In this document: piece after piece, positions 27,302-36,763 of the stretch
How positions within the stretch are numbered: the stretch's first letter is position 1
Layout: the number at the start of each line of letters is the position of its first letter
Assembly: GCA_013389055.1 (NCBI GenBank)
Contig: JACAEC010000051.1
Span: 1-40,616 of the forward strand
DNA from: Hydrogenophilaceae bacterium
GTDB lineage: Bacteria > Pseudomonadota > Gammaproteobacteria > Burkholderiales > Thiobacillaceae
Direction: 5' to 3'
Length of the DNA stretch: 40,616 bases
The notes under the pieces: generated by a model
The model's database searches: none
Seen by the model: only the letters and a program-made list of their open reading frames with translations
Told to the model about the DNA's origin: nothing
Position numbers and translations under genes: made by a program

Positions 27302-28714
27302 ATGATTGAACACCCCGCTGCTGGCGGCCAGGCATCTGGCGAGAGCGAACAGCAACTGCTGGAGATCCGGCAGAAGATCCACCCCCGCGCGGTCCACGGC
27401 TGGTTCAACAACTGGCGCATCGCCCTGGTGGTGTTCACCCAGGCTATCTATTACGGCCTGCCCTGGCTGCAATGGGACGGGCATCAGGCCGTGCTGTTCG
27501 ATCTGGCCGCCCGCAAGTTCTATCTGTTCGATCTGGTGTTCTGGCCCCAGGACTTCATCTGGCTGGCCGCGCTCTTGATCATCTCCGCTCTCGCCCTGTT
27601 CCTGTTCACCGCAGTGGCCGGCCGCCTGTGGTGCGGCTATGCCTGCCCGCAGACGGTCTATACCGAGCTCTTCATGTGGATCGAGCAGGCCTTCGAGGGT
27701 GATCACATCCACCGCAAGAAACTGGAAACCGCACCGTGGGGCGTGGAGAAAATCTTGCGCCGAGGTGGCAAGCACCTGACCTGGATCGTGCTCGCCCTCT
27801 GGACCGGCTTCACCTTCGTCGGTTATTTCACGCCGATCGAGGTGCTCGGCCAGGAAGCGCTCAGCTGGCAACTCGGCCCCTGGGAGACCTTCTGGATCCT
27901 GTTCTACGGCTTGACCACCTGGGGCTTCGCCGGCTTCATGCGCGAGCAGGTCTGCAAATACATGTGCCCCTATGCCCGCTTCCAGAGCGTGATGTTCGAC
28001 CCGGACACCCTGATCATTACCTACGACTACAAACGGGGCGAACCGCGCGGCGCACGCAAGAAGGGCCTCGATCACAAGGCCCAAGGCTTGGGCGACTGCG
28101 TCGACTGTGGCATCTGCGTCCAGGTCTGCCCGACCGGCATCGACATCCGCAACGGCCTGCAATACATGTGCATCGGCTGCGCCGCCTGCATCGACGCCTG
28201 CGACCAGGTGATGGTGAAGGTGGGTTACCCCAAAGGGCTGATCCGCTATTCGACCGAGAACGCAATCGAGGGCAAGTACCCGGACTCGGCCATCTGGCGC
28301 CACAGCCTGCGGCCGCGCACCCTGGTCTACAGCCTGATCCTGCTCGGCATCATAGGCGCCTTCCTCTATACCCTCGCCGAACGCATCCCCTTGCGGGTGG
28401 ACATCATGCGCGACCGGCAGACCCTGGCCCGGGAAACCGAAGAGGGGCAGATCGAAAACCTCTACCGCATGCAGATCATCAATATGGATCGGCAGGCGCA
28501 TCGTTACCTGATCCGCGCCCGCGGCATCGAGGGGCTGACGGTGGCCAGTGGCCAGCAGGTGGACATTGCCGGCCTGGATACCGTGAACATCACTGTCAAT
28601 CTGCGCGCCGAACCCATGCATCTGACGCGGCCGAGCACCCCGATCATCTTCGAGGTCCGATCCGAGGATGACAACACCATCGTCCAGGAAGCAAAATCGA
28701 GCTTTCTCAAATGA
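27302..28714 (+). CDS. ccoG: CcoG (FixG), membrane Fe-S protein for cbb3 oxidase assembly
   Basis: 470 residues. Membrane segments surround polyferredoxin motifs: 'RLWCGYACPQTVYTELFMWIE', 'REQVCKYMCPYARFQSVMFD', and two 4Fe-4S motifs 'CVDCGICVQVCPTGIDIRNGLQYMCIGCAACIDACD'. The C-terminal ~130 residues are a periplasmic Ig-like IG_FixG domain. CcoG is reported to reduce copper during cbb3 assembly. 'AGGAGAGG' lies upstream. The last four bases overlap ccoH (ATGA). Confidence 0.95.
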   Translation: MIEHPAAGGQASGESEQQLLEIRQKIHPRAVHGWFNNWRIALVVFTQAIYYGLPWLQWDGHQAVLFDLAARKFYLFDLVFWPQDFIWLAALLIISALALFLFTAVAGRLWCGYACPQTVYTELFMWIEQAFEGDHIHRKKLETAPWGVEKILRRGGKHLTWIVLALWTGFTFVGYFTPIEVLGQEALSWQLGPWETFWILFYGLTTWGFAGFMREQVCKYMCPYARFQSVMFDPDTLIITYDYKRGEPRGARKKGLDHKAQGLGDCVDCGICVQVCPTGIDIRNGLQYMCIGCAACIDACDQVMVKVGYPKGLIRYSTENAIEGKYPDSAIWRHSLRPRTLVYSLILLGIIGAFLYTLAERIPLRVDIMRDRQTLARETEEGQIENLYRMQIINMDRQAHRYLIRARGIEGLTVASGQQVDIAGLDTVNITVNLRAEPMHLTRPSTPIIFEVRSEDDNTIVQEAKSSFLK

Positions 28715-29226
28715 ACCAGCCACTGTCCTCGATCCCTGAATCCAATCCGCCTTGGTGGCGCCAACCGTGGCCGTGGTTCCTGATGGCCCTGCCGCTGAGT
28801 GCAGTGGTCGGCGGCATCATCACCGTCTGGCTGGCGGTGAACGGTGCCGATGATCTGGTCAGCGACGATTACTACAAGGAAGGGTTGGCAATACGCCAAG
28901 TCGTCGAGCGTGACGCAAAGGCCAGCCAACTCGGCCTGATGGCCGAACTGAAGGCACATGCGGGAGCCCTAAGCGTGAACCTCGGTGGTGACTTGCCCGC
29001 CGACCCCGACAGTTTGAGACTGCGTCTGATTCACCCCACCCAGGCCGGGCAGGACATTGTGCTGACCCTCAAGGCGATGGGCAAGCAACAATTTATGGCC
29101 CACCTGCCAGCGATGCCGCCAGGCAGGCGGCAACTGCAACTGGAGCCGCCTGATCGCAGCTGGCGCTTGATCGGGGAGTGGCGTAGCCCCCTTGATGGCC
29201 AGTTGACCCTGCAAGCACGACCTTGA
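28711..29226 (+). CDS. ccoH: FixH/CcoH family protein
   Basis: 171 residues with one N-terminal membrane helix ('FLMALPLSAVVGGIITVWLAV') followed by the FixH hallmark 'VSDDYYKEGLAIRQVVERD' and a periplasmic beta-rich domain. CcoH is needed for cbb3 stability and assembly. It is translationally coupled to ccoG by an ATGA overlap. Confidence 0.9.
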   Translation: MNQPLSSIPESNPPWWRQPWPWFLMALPLSAVVGGIITVWLAVNGADDLVSDDYYKEGLAIRQVVERDAKASQLGLMAELKAHAGALSVNLGGDLPADPDSLRLRLIHPTQAGQDIVLTLKAMGKQQFMAHLPAMPPGRRQLQLEPPDRSWRLIGEWRSPLDGQLTLQARP

Positions 29227-29260
29227 AGACCCCACGCAACAAACAAAGAGGAGACCCAGC

Positions 29261-29392
29261 ATGGACGTCATCATGAAAGAGCTGTTCACCACCGACATCG
29301 GCCTCTTGGCCCTGTTCACCCTCGGCTTCATCGTCGCCATGGGCCTGTTCCTGTGGTACCGCCTTACGAAATACGCCCGGGAAGATCGCTGA
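29261..29392 (+). CDS. DUF3149-type single-helix microprotein
   Basis: Not in the ORF track. The 43 residues begin 'MDVIMKELFTTDIGLLALFT' with a membrane helix to about residue 32, then 'WYRLTKYAREDR'. The 'KELFTTDIGLLAL' start fits the DUF3149 family, whose role is unknown. RBS 'AGAGGAGACCC' is strong. It follows ccoH by 34 bases and may be part of the cbb3 unit. The stop is directly against the stop of fliI on the other strand (29392/29393), with no spacer and no terminator. Confidence 0.8.
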   Translation: MDVIMKELFTTDIGLLALFTLGFIVAMGLFLWYRLTKYAREDR

Positions 29393-30808
29393 TCAGATCG
29401 ATCGAGGCGCAAACAGCGCCTCCAACTGGAGCCGGCTGGCCGTGTAGTCTTCCTTGTCTAGAAAGTCCTGGGCAAGGAAGGCCTCCATCTGCGGATAGAG
29501 CGTGATCGCCTCATCCAGTTGCGCATCGTTGCCGCGAGTATAAGCGCCGATGGTGATCAGGTCGCGACTGCGCTGATAGCGGGCGTAGAGCCCCTTGAAC
29601 CGACGCACCTGATCCAACTCACTGCGGCTCAACAATTCGGTCGCCACCCGCGAGATCGAAGCCTCGATGTCGATCGAGGGATAATGGCCCTGGTCAGCCA
29701 GCTGTCGCGACAACACGATATGACCATCGAGGATGGCCCGGGCGGCATCGGCGATGGGGTCCTGCGGATCGTCACCTTCAGTGAGCACGGTGTAGAAAGC
29801 GGTGATCGAACCCGAGCCGTCGTGGCTGTTGCCGGCCCGCTCGACCAATTGCGGCAGCTTGGCGAAGACCGAGGGCGGGTAGCCTTTGGTCGCCGGCGGC
29901 TCGCCCACCGCCAGAGCGATCTCGCGCTGGGCCTGGGCATAGCGGGTGAGCGAGTCCATGATCAAGAGCACGTGCTGGCCCTGGTCGCGGAAGTATTCCG
30001 CCACCGCCGTGGCATAGGCCGCGCCGTGCAGGCGCAGCAAGGGCGGCGAGTCGGCCGGCGAGGCCACCACCACCGAGCGCCGCAGACCCTCCTCGGCCAG
30101 GATGTTCTCGATGAATTCCTTGACCTCGCGGCCGCGCTCGCCGATCAGGCCGACCACGACGACATCGGCCGAGGTATAGCGGGCCATCATGCCCAGCAAC
30201 ATGCTCTTGCCAACGCCGCTGCCGGCGAACAGGCCCATGCGCTGGCCGCGGCCGACGGTGAGCAAGGCATTGATCGCGCGCACCCCGACATCGAGCACCT
30301 CGCGGATCGGCTCCCGCTCCATGGGATTGACCGGGCGGCTGTACAAGGGCCCCTGGCGCTGGGCTGTAATCGGCCCCAGGCGATCCAAGGGCCGGCCAGC
30401 GCCGTCGATCACCCGCCCGAGCAATTCCGGTCCGACCATGACCTGACGAATGCGATCCTCGTTGCGTCGGCGATGGTGATAGGGTTTGTGGATTTTCGGC
30501 GGGTCGGCTTGGCTAGTCGGGCAGGGTTCGACCACGGCGCCCGGCATCAGGCCATAGACATCGGTCGCCGGCATGAGGAACAGCCGCTCGCCGGAGAAGC
30601 CGACCACCTCCGCATCGACCCGGGTGCCGCTGGGCATGGAAACCTGGCAGCTGACGCCGGTGGCCAGCTTGAGCCCCACCGCTTCCATGACCAGGCCGGC
30701 CACTCGGGTCAGCCGTCCGCTGATGTGCCATGGCCCGGCAAGGTCCAAGGCCTCGCGGCAGTTGCGCAGGTGGGCCTTGAGCGCCTCGGCCCGGCTTATT
30801 TGAGCCAC
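29393..30808 (-). CDS. fliI: Flagellar export ATPase FliI
   Basis: 471 residues. The F1-ATPase-like core shows Walker A '[21 protein letters not shown]', the '[12 protein letters not shown]' segment and '[46 protein letters not shown]', typical of type III export ATPases. The N-terminal domain ('[21 protein letters not shown]') is as expected. It energises export of flagellar subunits. The start at 30808 is a GTG overlapping the fliH end by 13 bases, with GGAG too close to be ideal; no better in-frame start is close. Confidence 0.95.
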   Translation of the reverse strand: MAQISRAEALKAHLRNCREALDLAGPWHISGRLTRVAGLVMEAVGLKLATGVSCQVSMPSGTRVDAEVVGFSGERLFLMPATDVYGLMPGAVVEPCPTSQADPPKIHKPYHHRRRNEDRIRQVMVGPELLGRVIDGAGRPLDRLGPITAQRQGPLYSRPVNPMEREPIREVLDVGVRAINALLTVGRGQRMGLFAGSGVGKSMLLGMMARYTSADVVVVGLIGERGREVKEFIENILAEEGLRRSVVVASPADSPPLLRLHGAAYATAVAEYFRDQGQHVLLIMDSLTRYAQAQREIALAVGEPPATKGYPPSVFAKLPQLVERAGNSHDGSGSITAFYTVLTEGDDPQDPIADAARAILDGHIVLSRQLADQGHYPSIDIEASISRVATELLSRSELDQVRRFKGLYARYQRSRDLITIGAYTRGNDAQLDEAITLYPQMEAFLAQDFLDKEDYTASRLQLEALFAPRSI

Positions 30809-31428
30809 TCCGGTTTCGCCCCCAAGGCTGCCACGATCTCCTGCCAGCGCGTCGGCAGGCTGGAATCGAGTTCGCCCTGCATGCTCTCGATGCGAAAGCC
30901 GCCGGGCTGCATGCCGGCATCCTCGGAAACTCGCCAGTTCAGATGGCCATGCTCATGCGCCAGCCAGTCTTTGATGATGGCCGCATCATCGGGATGAACG
31001 ATCAGCTTGGGGTGGCCGCTCAGCGTGGGCAGGTGGGCCAAGGCCTCCTGCACCGTCTCGAGCATCAATTCCGGCTTGGCTTGAAAGGTTGCGCCGACCA
31101 CCTGCTGGGCGATGGCGAGAGCCAGTTGCAGCAGCTCATCGGCCAACTCCTGGTCCTGCTGCAGCTTCTCCTGGGCCAGGGCGGTGAACAGGGCGCGGGC
31201 CCTCTGGCTGAACTCCTCGCCGACCCGGCGGCCTTCGGCCTCGCCTAACTGATAGCCCTCCTGCCAGGCCTCTTGGTGGATGCGCTCGACGTCTTCGGCC
31301 GTCGGCAGGCGCACTTCCTCGGCCGGCTCGGCCTCGCTGCTCGCTCCCTTGTCCTGACCCTCGAATACCCCCAGCTCCCATCGCTGGTAGGCGGTGAGGT
31401 CCTCTTTCGGGATGATGCGGGATGGCAT
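30796..31428 (-). CDS. fliH: Flagellar assembly protein FliH
   Basis: 210 residues. The N-terminus '[19 protein letters not shown]' matches betaproteobacterial FliH. A long charged helical region ('[31 protein letters not shown]') contains the GxxxG-like repeats of the family, and the C-terminal globular part includes '[14 protein letters not shown]'. It binds and regulates FliI. It is next to fliG (gap 21 bases) and overlaps fliI. Confidence 0.9.
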   Translation of the reverse strand: MPSRIIPKEDLTAYQRWELGVFEGQDKGASSEAEPAEEVRLPTAEDVERIHQEAWQEGYQLGEAEGRRVGEEFSQRARALFTALAQEKLQQDQELADELLQLALAIAQQVVGATFQAKPELMLETVQEALAHLPTLSGHPKLIVHPDDAAIIKDWLAHEHGHLNWRVSEDAGMQPGGFRIESMQGELDSSLPTRWQEIVAALGAKPEWLK

Positions 31429-31449
31429 GGATGGCTTCGGGCTTCGGGC

Positions 31450-32448
31450 TTATTCGATCAGGCTTTCTTCGCCGCCCTTGCCACCCAGGACGATCTGGCC
31501 TTCGTCGGCCAGACGGCGGACGATCTTGAGGATTTCCTTCTGCTCCGATTCCACCTCGGACAGGCGCACCGGACCCTTGGCCTCGAGGTCTTCCCTGAGC
31601 GCCTCGGAAGCCCGGCTCGACATATTACGGAAGATCTTTTCCTTGAGTTCCTGGTTGGTGCCCTTGAGCGCGACAATCAGGCTTTCCGACTGGACCTCGC
31701 GCAACAGCAGCTGAATGGCACGGTCGTCCAGGTCGAGCAGGTTGTCGAAGGTGAACATCTTGTCCTGGATGGCCTGGGCCAGTTCGGGATCCTGCTCCCG
31801 GACGCTCGCCAGCACCGAGGCCTCTTGGGTGCCGCCCATATAGTTGAGGATATCGGCCGCTGCCTGGACGCCGCCGACCGAACTCTTTTTGGTGCGGTCA
31901 CTGCCGGACAGCAGTTTCGACAAGACATCGTTGAGTTCGCGCAAGGCCACCGGCTGCACCCCCTCCAAGGTGGCGATTCGCATCATCACATCGTTGCGCA
32001 GGCGCTCGACGAAATACTGCATCACCTCGCTGGCATGATCGCGATCGAGGTGAACCAGGATGGTGGCGATGATTTGGGGATGCTCGTTGCGGATCATTTC
32101 GGCGACCGAGGCCGCGTCCATCCACTTCAGACCCTCGATGCCGGTGTTGTCCTGCCCTTGCAGGATACGCTCGATGATGTGAGTAGCCTTGTCGTCGCCC
32201 AGGGCCTTGCGCAGAACGGTACGCAGGTATTCGTCGGAATCGGCCAGGCTCACCCGCCCCACCGAATCCAGCCGCAATTCCTCCAGGACCTTCTCGATCT
32301 CCTCGCGACCGACATTGGCCAGCTTGGCCATGTGCGTGCCGAGCTTTTGCACCTCGCGCGGCCCCAGATGCTTGAATACCTCCGAGGCCTCCTCGTGGCC
32401 CAGGGACAGCATCAGGATCGCGCTGCGATGCAGCCCTTCGTCGCTCAT
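31450..32448 (-). CDS. fliG: Flagellar motor switch protein FliG
   Basis: The ATG at 32448, in an ATGA overlap with the fliF stop and preceded by 'CCAAGGA', gives 332 residues; the ORF track start is five codons earlier. Signatures: 'RSAILMLSLGHEEASEVFKHLGPREVQKLGTHMAKL', the 'EHPQIIATILVHLD' middle-domain EHPQ motif, and a charged C-terminal torque helix ('SRASEALREDLEAKGPVRLSEVESEQKEIL'). It forms the C-ring switch with FliM/FliN. Confidence 0.97.
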   Translation of the reverse strand: MSDEGLHRSAILMLSLGHEEASEVFKHLGPREVQKLGTHMAKLANVGREEIEKVLEELRLDSVGRVSLADSDEYLRTVLRKALGDDKATHIIERILQGQDNTGIEGLKWMDAASVAEMIRNEHPQIIATILVHLDRDHASEVMQYFVERLRNDVMMRIATLEGVQPVALRELNDVLSKLLSGSDRTKKSSVGGVQAAADILNYMGGTQEASVLASVREQDPELAQAIQDKMFTFDNLLDLDDRAIQLLLREVQSESLIVALKGTNQELKEKIFRNMSSRASEALREDLEAKGPVRLSEVESEQKEILKIVRRLADEGQIVLGGKGGEESLIE

Positions 32449-34082
32449 TCCTTGGCCATCCATTCTTTGATGATATCGGCCGCCGCTTTGGGATTCTGCT
32501 TGGCAAACTCGCGCACCGAGGCGATATGTGCGTCATAGCCCGAAAGTTCCTTCTGCGCCAGCTTGGCATCGAAGGCAGCCAGCAAGTCCATCTCTTCCCC
32601 GGCTGTCTCCATCACCGGCTTCTTCTCTGTCGCCTTCATCCAGTCCTTGAGCAGGGGCCGCAAGACACCGAACACCAGATAGAAGGCCAGACCGATCACC
32701 AAGAGGTTTTTCAAGGCCTCCTTGGCGAAGGCGACGTTGCTCGGATCCTTCCAAAGGGGAGTTTCGACCGGTTCGACCTTGGTTTCGGTAAAGGCGGCAT
32801 TGACGACGTTGACGGTGTCGCCCCGCTCCTGATTGAAGCCCATCGCCTCGCGCACCAGATTGGTCACCTGCTGCAACTCTTCCGGCGCCAAGGGCTTGGC
32901 CGCCTGGCCTTCCTCCTGCTGTCGGTAGTTCACCACCACCGCCACGGAGAGGCGCTTGACCCGGCCCAAAGGCTCTTTCACGTGGCGAATGGTCCGGTCG
33001 AGCTCGAAGTTGATGGTGTTTTCCTCGCGCCGCGAGCCGCTGCCGGCCTGGCCCTGGCCGGTCGCCGCTCCGGCATTGGCGCCGGCCTGGGCGGCCAGCG
33101 GCGCGGTGGCCGGCCCCGGCGGCTGATTGGTCAGGGCACCGGGAATGCCGGCCGCCTGGCCGCCGTCGCCATTAATGCTTTGCACCGACTGACGGCTGCG
33201 CACGGCCTGCTGCTCGGCTGCGGGATTGGGCCGGTAGCTTTCGCTGGTGGATTCGCTTTCGGAGAAATCCAGGTCCGCCCGCACCTCGGCCCGGACATTG
33301 CCCTCGCCGACGATGGGCGAGACGATGGATTCGACCCGCTTGGCGTAATAGGCCTCGATCTCGCGCAAATAATCGAGCTGGTTGGCATTCAGACCCTTGA
33401 GGCTGCTGGCGTCGGTCTTGACACTCAACAGCCGTCCGGCCTGATCGACCACGGTGACATTGTCCGCGGTCAACTCCGGCACGCTGCTGGAAACCATGTG
33501 GACGATGGCGTTGACCTGGGCAACATCGAGCACCCGGCCGGGATAGAGGCTGACCAGGACCGAGGCCGAAGGGGCCTGCTTGTCGCGGATGAACACCGAG
33601 GGCTTGGGAATGGCCAGATGCACCCGCGCCGACTCGACCGGCGATAACGCTTGAATGGTGCGCGCCAGTTCACCTTCCAGCGCCCGCTGGTAGGTGACTT
33701 GCTCCTGAAACTGGGTCATGCCGAGCTTGGCGTTGTCCATCAACTCGAAGCCGACCGCCCCGCCCCGCGGCAGGCCTTGGGAGGCCAGACGGAAGCGCAG
33801 GTCGTAGACCTGCTCCGCCGGCACCAGGATGGCGCCGCTGCCCTCGGCCATCTTGTACGGAATATTCATCTGCTGCAAGGCGGTGACCACGGAACCACCA
33901 TCCCGCTCGGACAGGTTGGAGAACAAGACGCGATAGTCGGGCGTACGCGCCCACATGAAGAGCCCCGCCACCAACGCGATCGCCGCCGCCAGACTGACCA
34001 GAATGGCGAATTTTCGGGTGATCGGAAGCTCGTTGAAGCGCTGGGCGAGATTGCTGAACGACTGCTCAGGCGTGGCTGCCAT
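32445..34082 (-). CDS. fliF: Flagellar MS-ring protein FliF
   Basis: 545 residues with an N-terminal membrane helix ('FAILVSLAAAIALVAGLFMWA'), the ring-building motif region ('VLFSNLSERDGGSVVTALQQMNIPYK', 'GLPRGGAVGFELMD', 'RALEGELARTIQALSPVESARVHLAIP'), a disordered Gly/Ala-rich loop (about 310-350), a second membrane helix ('ALKNLLVIGLAFYLVFGVL') and a C-terminal FliG-binding tail. It starts six bases after fliE with 'AAGG'. Confidence 0.97.
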   Translation of the reverse strand: MAATPEQSFSNLAQRFNELPITRKFAILVSLAAAIALVAGLFMWARTPDYRVLFSNLSERDGGSVVTALQQMNIPYKMAEGSGAILVPAEQVYDLRFRLASQGLPRGGAVGFELMDNAKLGMTQFQEQVTYQRALEGELARTIQALSPVESARVHLAIPKPSVFIRDKQAPSASVLVSLYPGRVLDVAQVNAIVHMVSSSVPELTADNVTVVDQAGRLLSVKTDASSLKGLNANQLDYLREIEAYYAKRVESIVSPIVGEGNVRAEVRADLDFSESESTSESYRPNPAAEQQAVRSRQSVQSINGDGGQAAGIPGALTNQPPGPATAPLAAQAGANAGAATGQGQAGSGSRREENTINFELDRTIRHVKEPLGRVKRLSVAVVVNYRQQEEGQAAKPLAPEELQQVTNLVREAMGFNQERGDTVNVVNAAFTETKVEPVETPLWKDPSNVAFAKEALKNLLVIGLAFYLVFGVLRPLLKDWMKATEKKPVMETAGEEMDLLAAFDAKLAQKELSGYDAHIASVREFAKQNPKAAADIIKEWMAKE

Positions 34083-34088
34083 GCCTTA

Positions 34089-34403
34089 TCAGACCTGCAT
34101 ATTCATGATTTCCTGGTAAGCGGAAACCAGTTTGTTGCGTACCTGAACCATGGTCTGGAAGGAAACGCTGGCCTTTTGCAGGGAAAGCACGACATCTTGC
34201 AAGCTGGTGTTGGGGTCGCCCAGCTCGAACTGCTGGCTGAGTTGCTTGGCGTCCTGCTGGGCGCTGCTGACCTGATCCAGCGCTGCCTTGAGCAGCGCCG
34301 TGAAATCCTGGCCTCCGGCCTCGGCCGCCGATGGCGACTGCCCTGCCTGGGCGGCGACCGCCCGCAGTTGGCTGACCATTTGTTCGATGCCCGGATTGTT
34401 CAT
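34089..34403 (-). CDS. fliE: Flagellar hook-basal body protein FliE
   Basis: The ATG at 34403 preceded by GGAGG gives 104 residues; the ORF track begins eight codons too early. The C-terminal half is the family core: 'DFTALLKAALDQVSSAQQDAKQLSQQFELGDPNTSLQDVVLSLQKASVSFQTMVQVRNKLVSAYQEIMNMQV'-type, including the helical 'NKLVSAYQEIMNM' end. FliE links the MS ring to the rod. It is the first gene of fliEFGHI. Confidence 0.93.
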   Translation of the reverse strand: MNNPGIEQMVSQLRAVAAQAGQSPSAAEAGGQDFTALLKAALDQVSSAQQDAKQLSQQFELGDPNTSLQDVVLSLQKASVSFQTMVQVRNKLVSAYQEIMNMQV

Positions 34404-34425
34404 CGCTCCACCTCCATCGAGTGCC

Positions 34426-34431
34426 ATTATA
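34426..34431 (-). promoter_or_regulatory. Possible -10 box for the fliE operon
   Basis: A perfect TATAAT lies on the minus strand 23 bases before the fliE ATG, followed by GGCAC. The expected -35 position reads roughly TGAAGA, which is poor, so an activator may be needed. A sigma-54 alternative (TGGCAC at 34425-34420) lacks the -12 GC. The start site is untested. Confidence 0.35.
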
Positions 34432-34467
34432 GGAGGTCAACCCTGTCTTCATCCAGCGCTTTAGGCA

Positions 34468-35787
34468 CTAAATATCCTCGCCAGTTTCAGCCCTGTAGCG
34501 TTGCAGCTTGTAGCGCAAGGTCCGCTCGCTGATGCCCAACTCCTCGGCTGCCTGCTTGCGGGAGCCGCCACAGCGCTCCAGGGTTTGCAGGATCATGTCC
34601 CGCTCGACATCCTTGATCGCCTTGCCGCCGGCCTCAACAACCGGACGGGATACCGACCGGGGCAGCATCAGGTGTTCCGGGCCGATCTCCTCGGCCGGCG
34701 CCAGGATCATGGCGCGCTGCACGACGTTGCCTAGCTCGCGGATGTTACCGGGCCAGTCATACCCGGTCAATTCAGCCATGGCTGCGGCATTGAAACGCAT
34801 ACGGCCCCGGCCGACGGTGGTGGCAAAGCGCTCCAGGAAGTGTTCGGCCAAGGGCAAAATATCCTTGGTGCGACCGCGCAGCGGCGGGATTTCCAAGGGA
34901 AATACGTTGATCCGGTAATACAGATCGTCGCGGAAGCGGCCCAAGCGGACCGCCTCTTCCAAGTCCCGGTTGCTGGCGGCGATGACCCGGACGTCCAGCC
35001 GGATCGGGCTGCGGCCACCGACCCGCTCGGCCTCCCGCTCCTGCAATACCCGCAAGAGCTTGGCCTGCAGGTGCAGGGGCAGTTCGGTGATCTCGTCGAG
35101 CAAGAGGGTGCCGCCCTGGGCCTGCTCGAACTTGCCCGGCTGACTCGACGCCGCGCCGGTGAAGGCCCCCTTCTCGTAGCCGAACAAGGTCGCCTCCAGC
35201 AGATTTTCCGGGATGGCCGCGCAATTGACCGCCACGAAAGGGGCCTTGGCCCGATTGGAATGCCGGTGCAGGAATCGGGCATAGACCTCCTTGCCGACAC
35301 CGGACTCGCCGGTCAGCAACACGGTGGCCTCGGTCGCGGCCACCCGCCGCGCCAGGTCCAGGACGGCGCGACTGGCAGGATCTTCGGCAATCAGTATCTC
35401 GCCGGCAGAATCCTGGGCAGGGCGCAGATGGCGCGCGACGACCGCCAGCAGGCGGTCCGGCTCGAAAGGCTTGGGCAGATAGTCGGCCGCGCCGTCGCGC
35501 ATGGCCTCGACCGCCTTTTCGATCTGGCCATAGGCCGTCATCAGGATCACCGGCAGGCCGGGACTGGCGGCCTTGATCGACTTGAGCAGGCCATGGCCGT
35601 CCATGCCGGGCATCTGGACGTCGGACAGGACCAGACCGGGGGTCTCCCGGCGCAGCAGGCCGAGGGCGGCCTCGGCGTTGCTGGCCGTATCGACCTGATA
35701 GCCCGCCAGATTCAAGGTGTCGGTCAGGGCCTCGAGCAAGGCTGCATCATCCTCGACCACCAGCAATCTGGGTTGTCCTGCGCTCAT
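34468..35787 (-). CDS. flrC: Sigma-54-dependent flagellar response regulator FlrC
   Basis: 439 residues in three parts. The receiver domain has phospho-acceptor Asp56 in 'VLSDVQMPGMDG'. The AAA+ domain has Walker A 'TGESGVGKEVYARFLH', the sigma-54 contact motif 'EKGAFTGA', Walker B 'GTLLLDEITELP' and 'YDWPGNIRELGNVVQRAM'. The Fis-type HTH is 'ILQTLERCGGSRKQAAEELGISERTLRYKLQRY'. It activates mid-class flagellar promoters with RpoN. It overlaps flrB by four bases and lies just upstream of fliE. Confidence 0.9.
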   Translation of the reverse strand: MSAGQPRLLVVEDDAALLEALTDTLNLAGYQVDTASNAEAALGLLRRETPGLVLSDVQMPGMDGHGLLKSIKAASPGLPVILMTAYGQIEKAVEAMRDGAADYLPKPFEPDRLLAVVARHLRPAQDSAGEILIAEDPASRAVLDLARRVAATEATVLLTGESGVGKEVYARFLHRHSNRAKAPFVAVNCAAIPENLLEATLFGYEKGAFTGAASSQPGKFEQAQGGTLLLDEITELPLHLQAKLLRVLQEREAERVGGRSPIRLDVRVIAASNRDLEEAVRLGRFRDDLYYRINVFPLEIPPLRGRTKDILPLAEHFLERFATTVGRGRMRFNAAAMAELTGYDWPGNIRELGNVVQRAMILAPAEEIGPEHLMLPRSVSRPVVEAGGKAIKDVERDMILQTLERCGGSRKQAAEELGISERTLRYKLQRYRAETGEDI

Positions 35788-36650
35788 GCCGCACCGGCCT
35801 CCTTATACAACGGTAAAAACAGGGTAAATGCACTGCCTCGGCCGGCCACGGACTCGACTTCCACCCAGCCGCCATAGGCGTCGGCGGTCTGCTTGACGAT
35901 GGCCAGCCCCAGGCCGCTGCCCTCGCCCCGGGTCGTGAAAAAGGGCTCGAACAGCCGGGCCTTGGTCTCCTCCGGAATGCCCGGCCCCTCGTCCTCGACC
36001 CGGAAGGCCACGAAAGGGCTGCTGTGACTGTCGGCCTGCAAACGGATGCGGCTCCCCACCGGACTGGCCTGCAGGGCGTTCTCCATCAGATTGATCAGGG
36101 CGCCGAGCACCGCCGGGCGATCTACCCAGACCAGCAACGGCGCCGCCGGGGCGGTGGCCTCGATTTCCACCCCTTGCAAGGTCGCCTGCGGCTCGATGAC
36201 CTGCTCCAGTTCCTCCACCAAGCCCTGAACCGAGATGGCCGTCGGCTCGCCCTGCTGGCCTTTGACGAAAGACAGCATGTCCTGGATCAGGCGTTCCAGA
36301 TAGCGCAGGCGGGACAGGGTCTTTTCGGCGAAGCGGATTCGGTCGGCATCGGCCAGGCCGGGGCGGGCCAGGTGGCCGACATAGAGCAGGGCCGCCGCCA
36401 GGGGGGTGCGGAACTGATGGGCCAGCTTGGCCGCCATCTCGCCCAGGGCGGAAAGGCGCTCGCGCCGCGCCAATTCGCCGTTGGCCGTGGCCAGCTCGGC
36501 CGACAGCCGGGCCACCTGGCTTTGCAGTTCCTCATAGGCCTCGGACAGCTTGGCGGAGGTCTCGCTGAACAGGGCGAAGGCCTCTTTCAGCTCTTCTGAT
36601 GGGGTTTCCTCGGCTGGGACGGGCATGAAATCTATAGCGACGGGTTTCAC
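35784..36650 (-). CDS. flrB: Flagellar sensor histidine kinase FlrB
   Basis: About 288 residues with no membrane segment. A coiled-coil-like helix ('SETSAKLSEAYEELQSQVARLSAELATANGELARRERLSALGEMAAK') leads to the H-box 'LAHQFRTPLAAALLYVGHL' and a full HATPase domain ('LINLMENALQAS', 'VEDEGPGIPEETKARLFEPFFTTRGEGSGLGLAIVKQTADAYGG'). It phosphorylates FlrC, encoded downstream. The start is uncertain: 36650 is a GTG without an RBS and with 'TATGAT' just upstream; ATG at 36626 is the alternative. Confidence 0.88.
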   Translation of the reverse strand: MKPVAIDFMPVPAEETPSEELKEAFALFSETSAKLSEAYEELQSQVARLSAELATANGELARRERLSALGEMAAKLAHQFRTPLAAALLYVGHLARPGLADADRIRFAEKTLSRLRYLERLIQDMLSFVKGQQGEPTAISVQGLVEELEQVIEPQATLQGVEIEATAPAAPLLVWVDRPAVLGALINLMENALQASPVGSRIRLQADSHSSPFVAFRVEDEGPGIPEETKARLFEPFFTTRGEGSGLGLAIVKQTADAYGGWVEVESVAGRGSAFTLFLPLYKEAGAA

Positions 36651-36700
36651 ACATCATAACAAAGTGATGGCGGACTTTGCCCATAACTGGTGGCCTCGCC

Positions 36701-36728
36701 TAAAGTTTTACTGATAGGCTACCGATGA
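36701..36728 (+). promoter_or_regulatory. Sigma-28 (FliA)-like promoter of the chemoreceptor gene
   Basis: TAAAGTTT (36701-36708) matches the FliA -35 perfectly. ACCGATGA (36721-36728) matches six of eight bases of the -10 GCCGATAA. The spacer is 12 bases, one more than usual. The site lies 36 bases before the chemoreceptor ATG at 36764, the expected place for a class III gene. Confidence 0.65.
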
Positions 36729-36763
36729 GATTTCTAATAAACCTTGGATGGAGACCTAATTAC

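Noticed and set aside
34411-34425. Sigma-54 promoter candidate TGGCAC before fliE (minus strand)
   Set aside because: The -24 part fits but the -12 GC is missing at the correct spacing.
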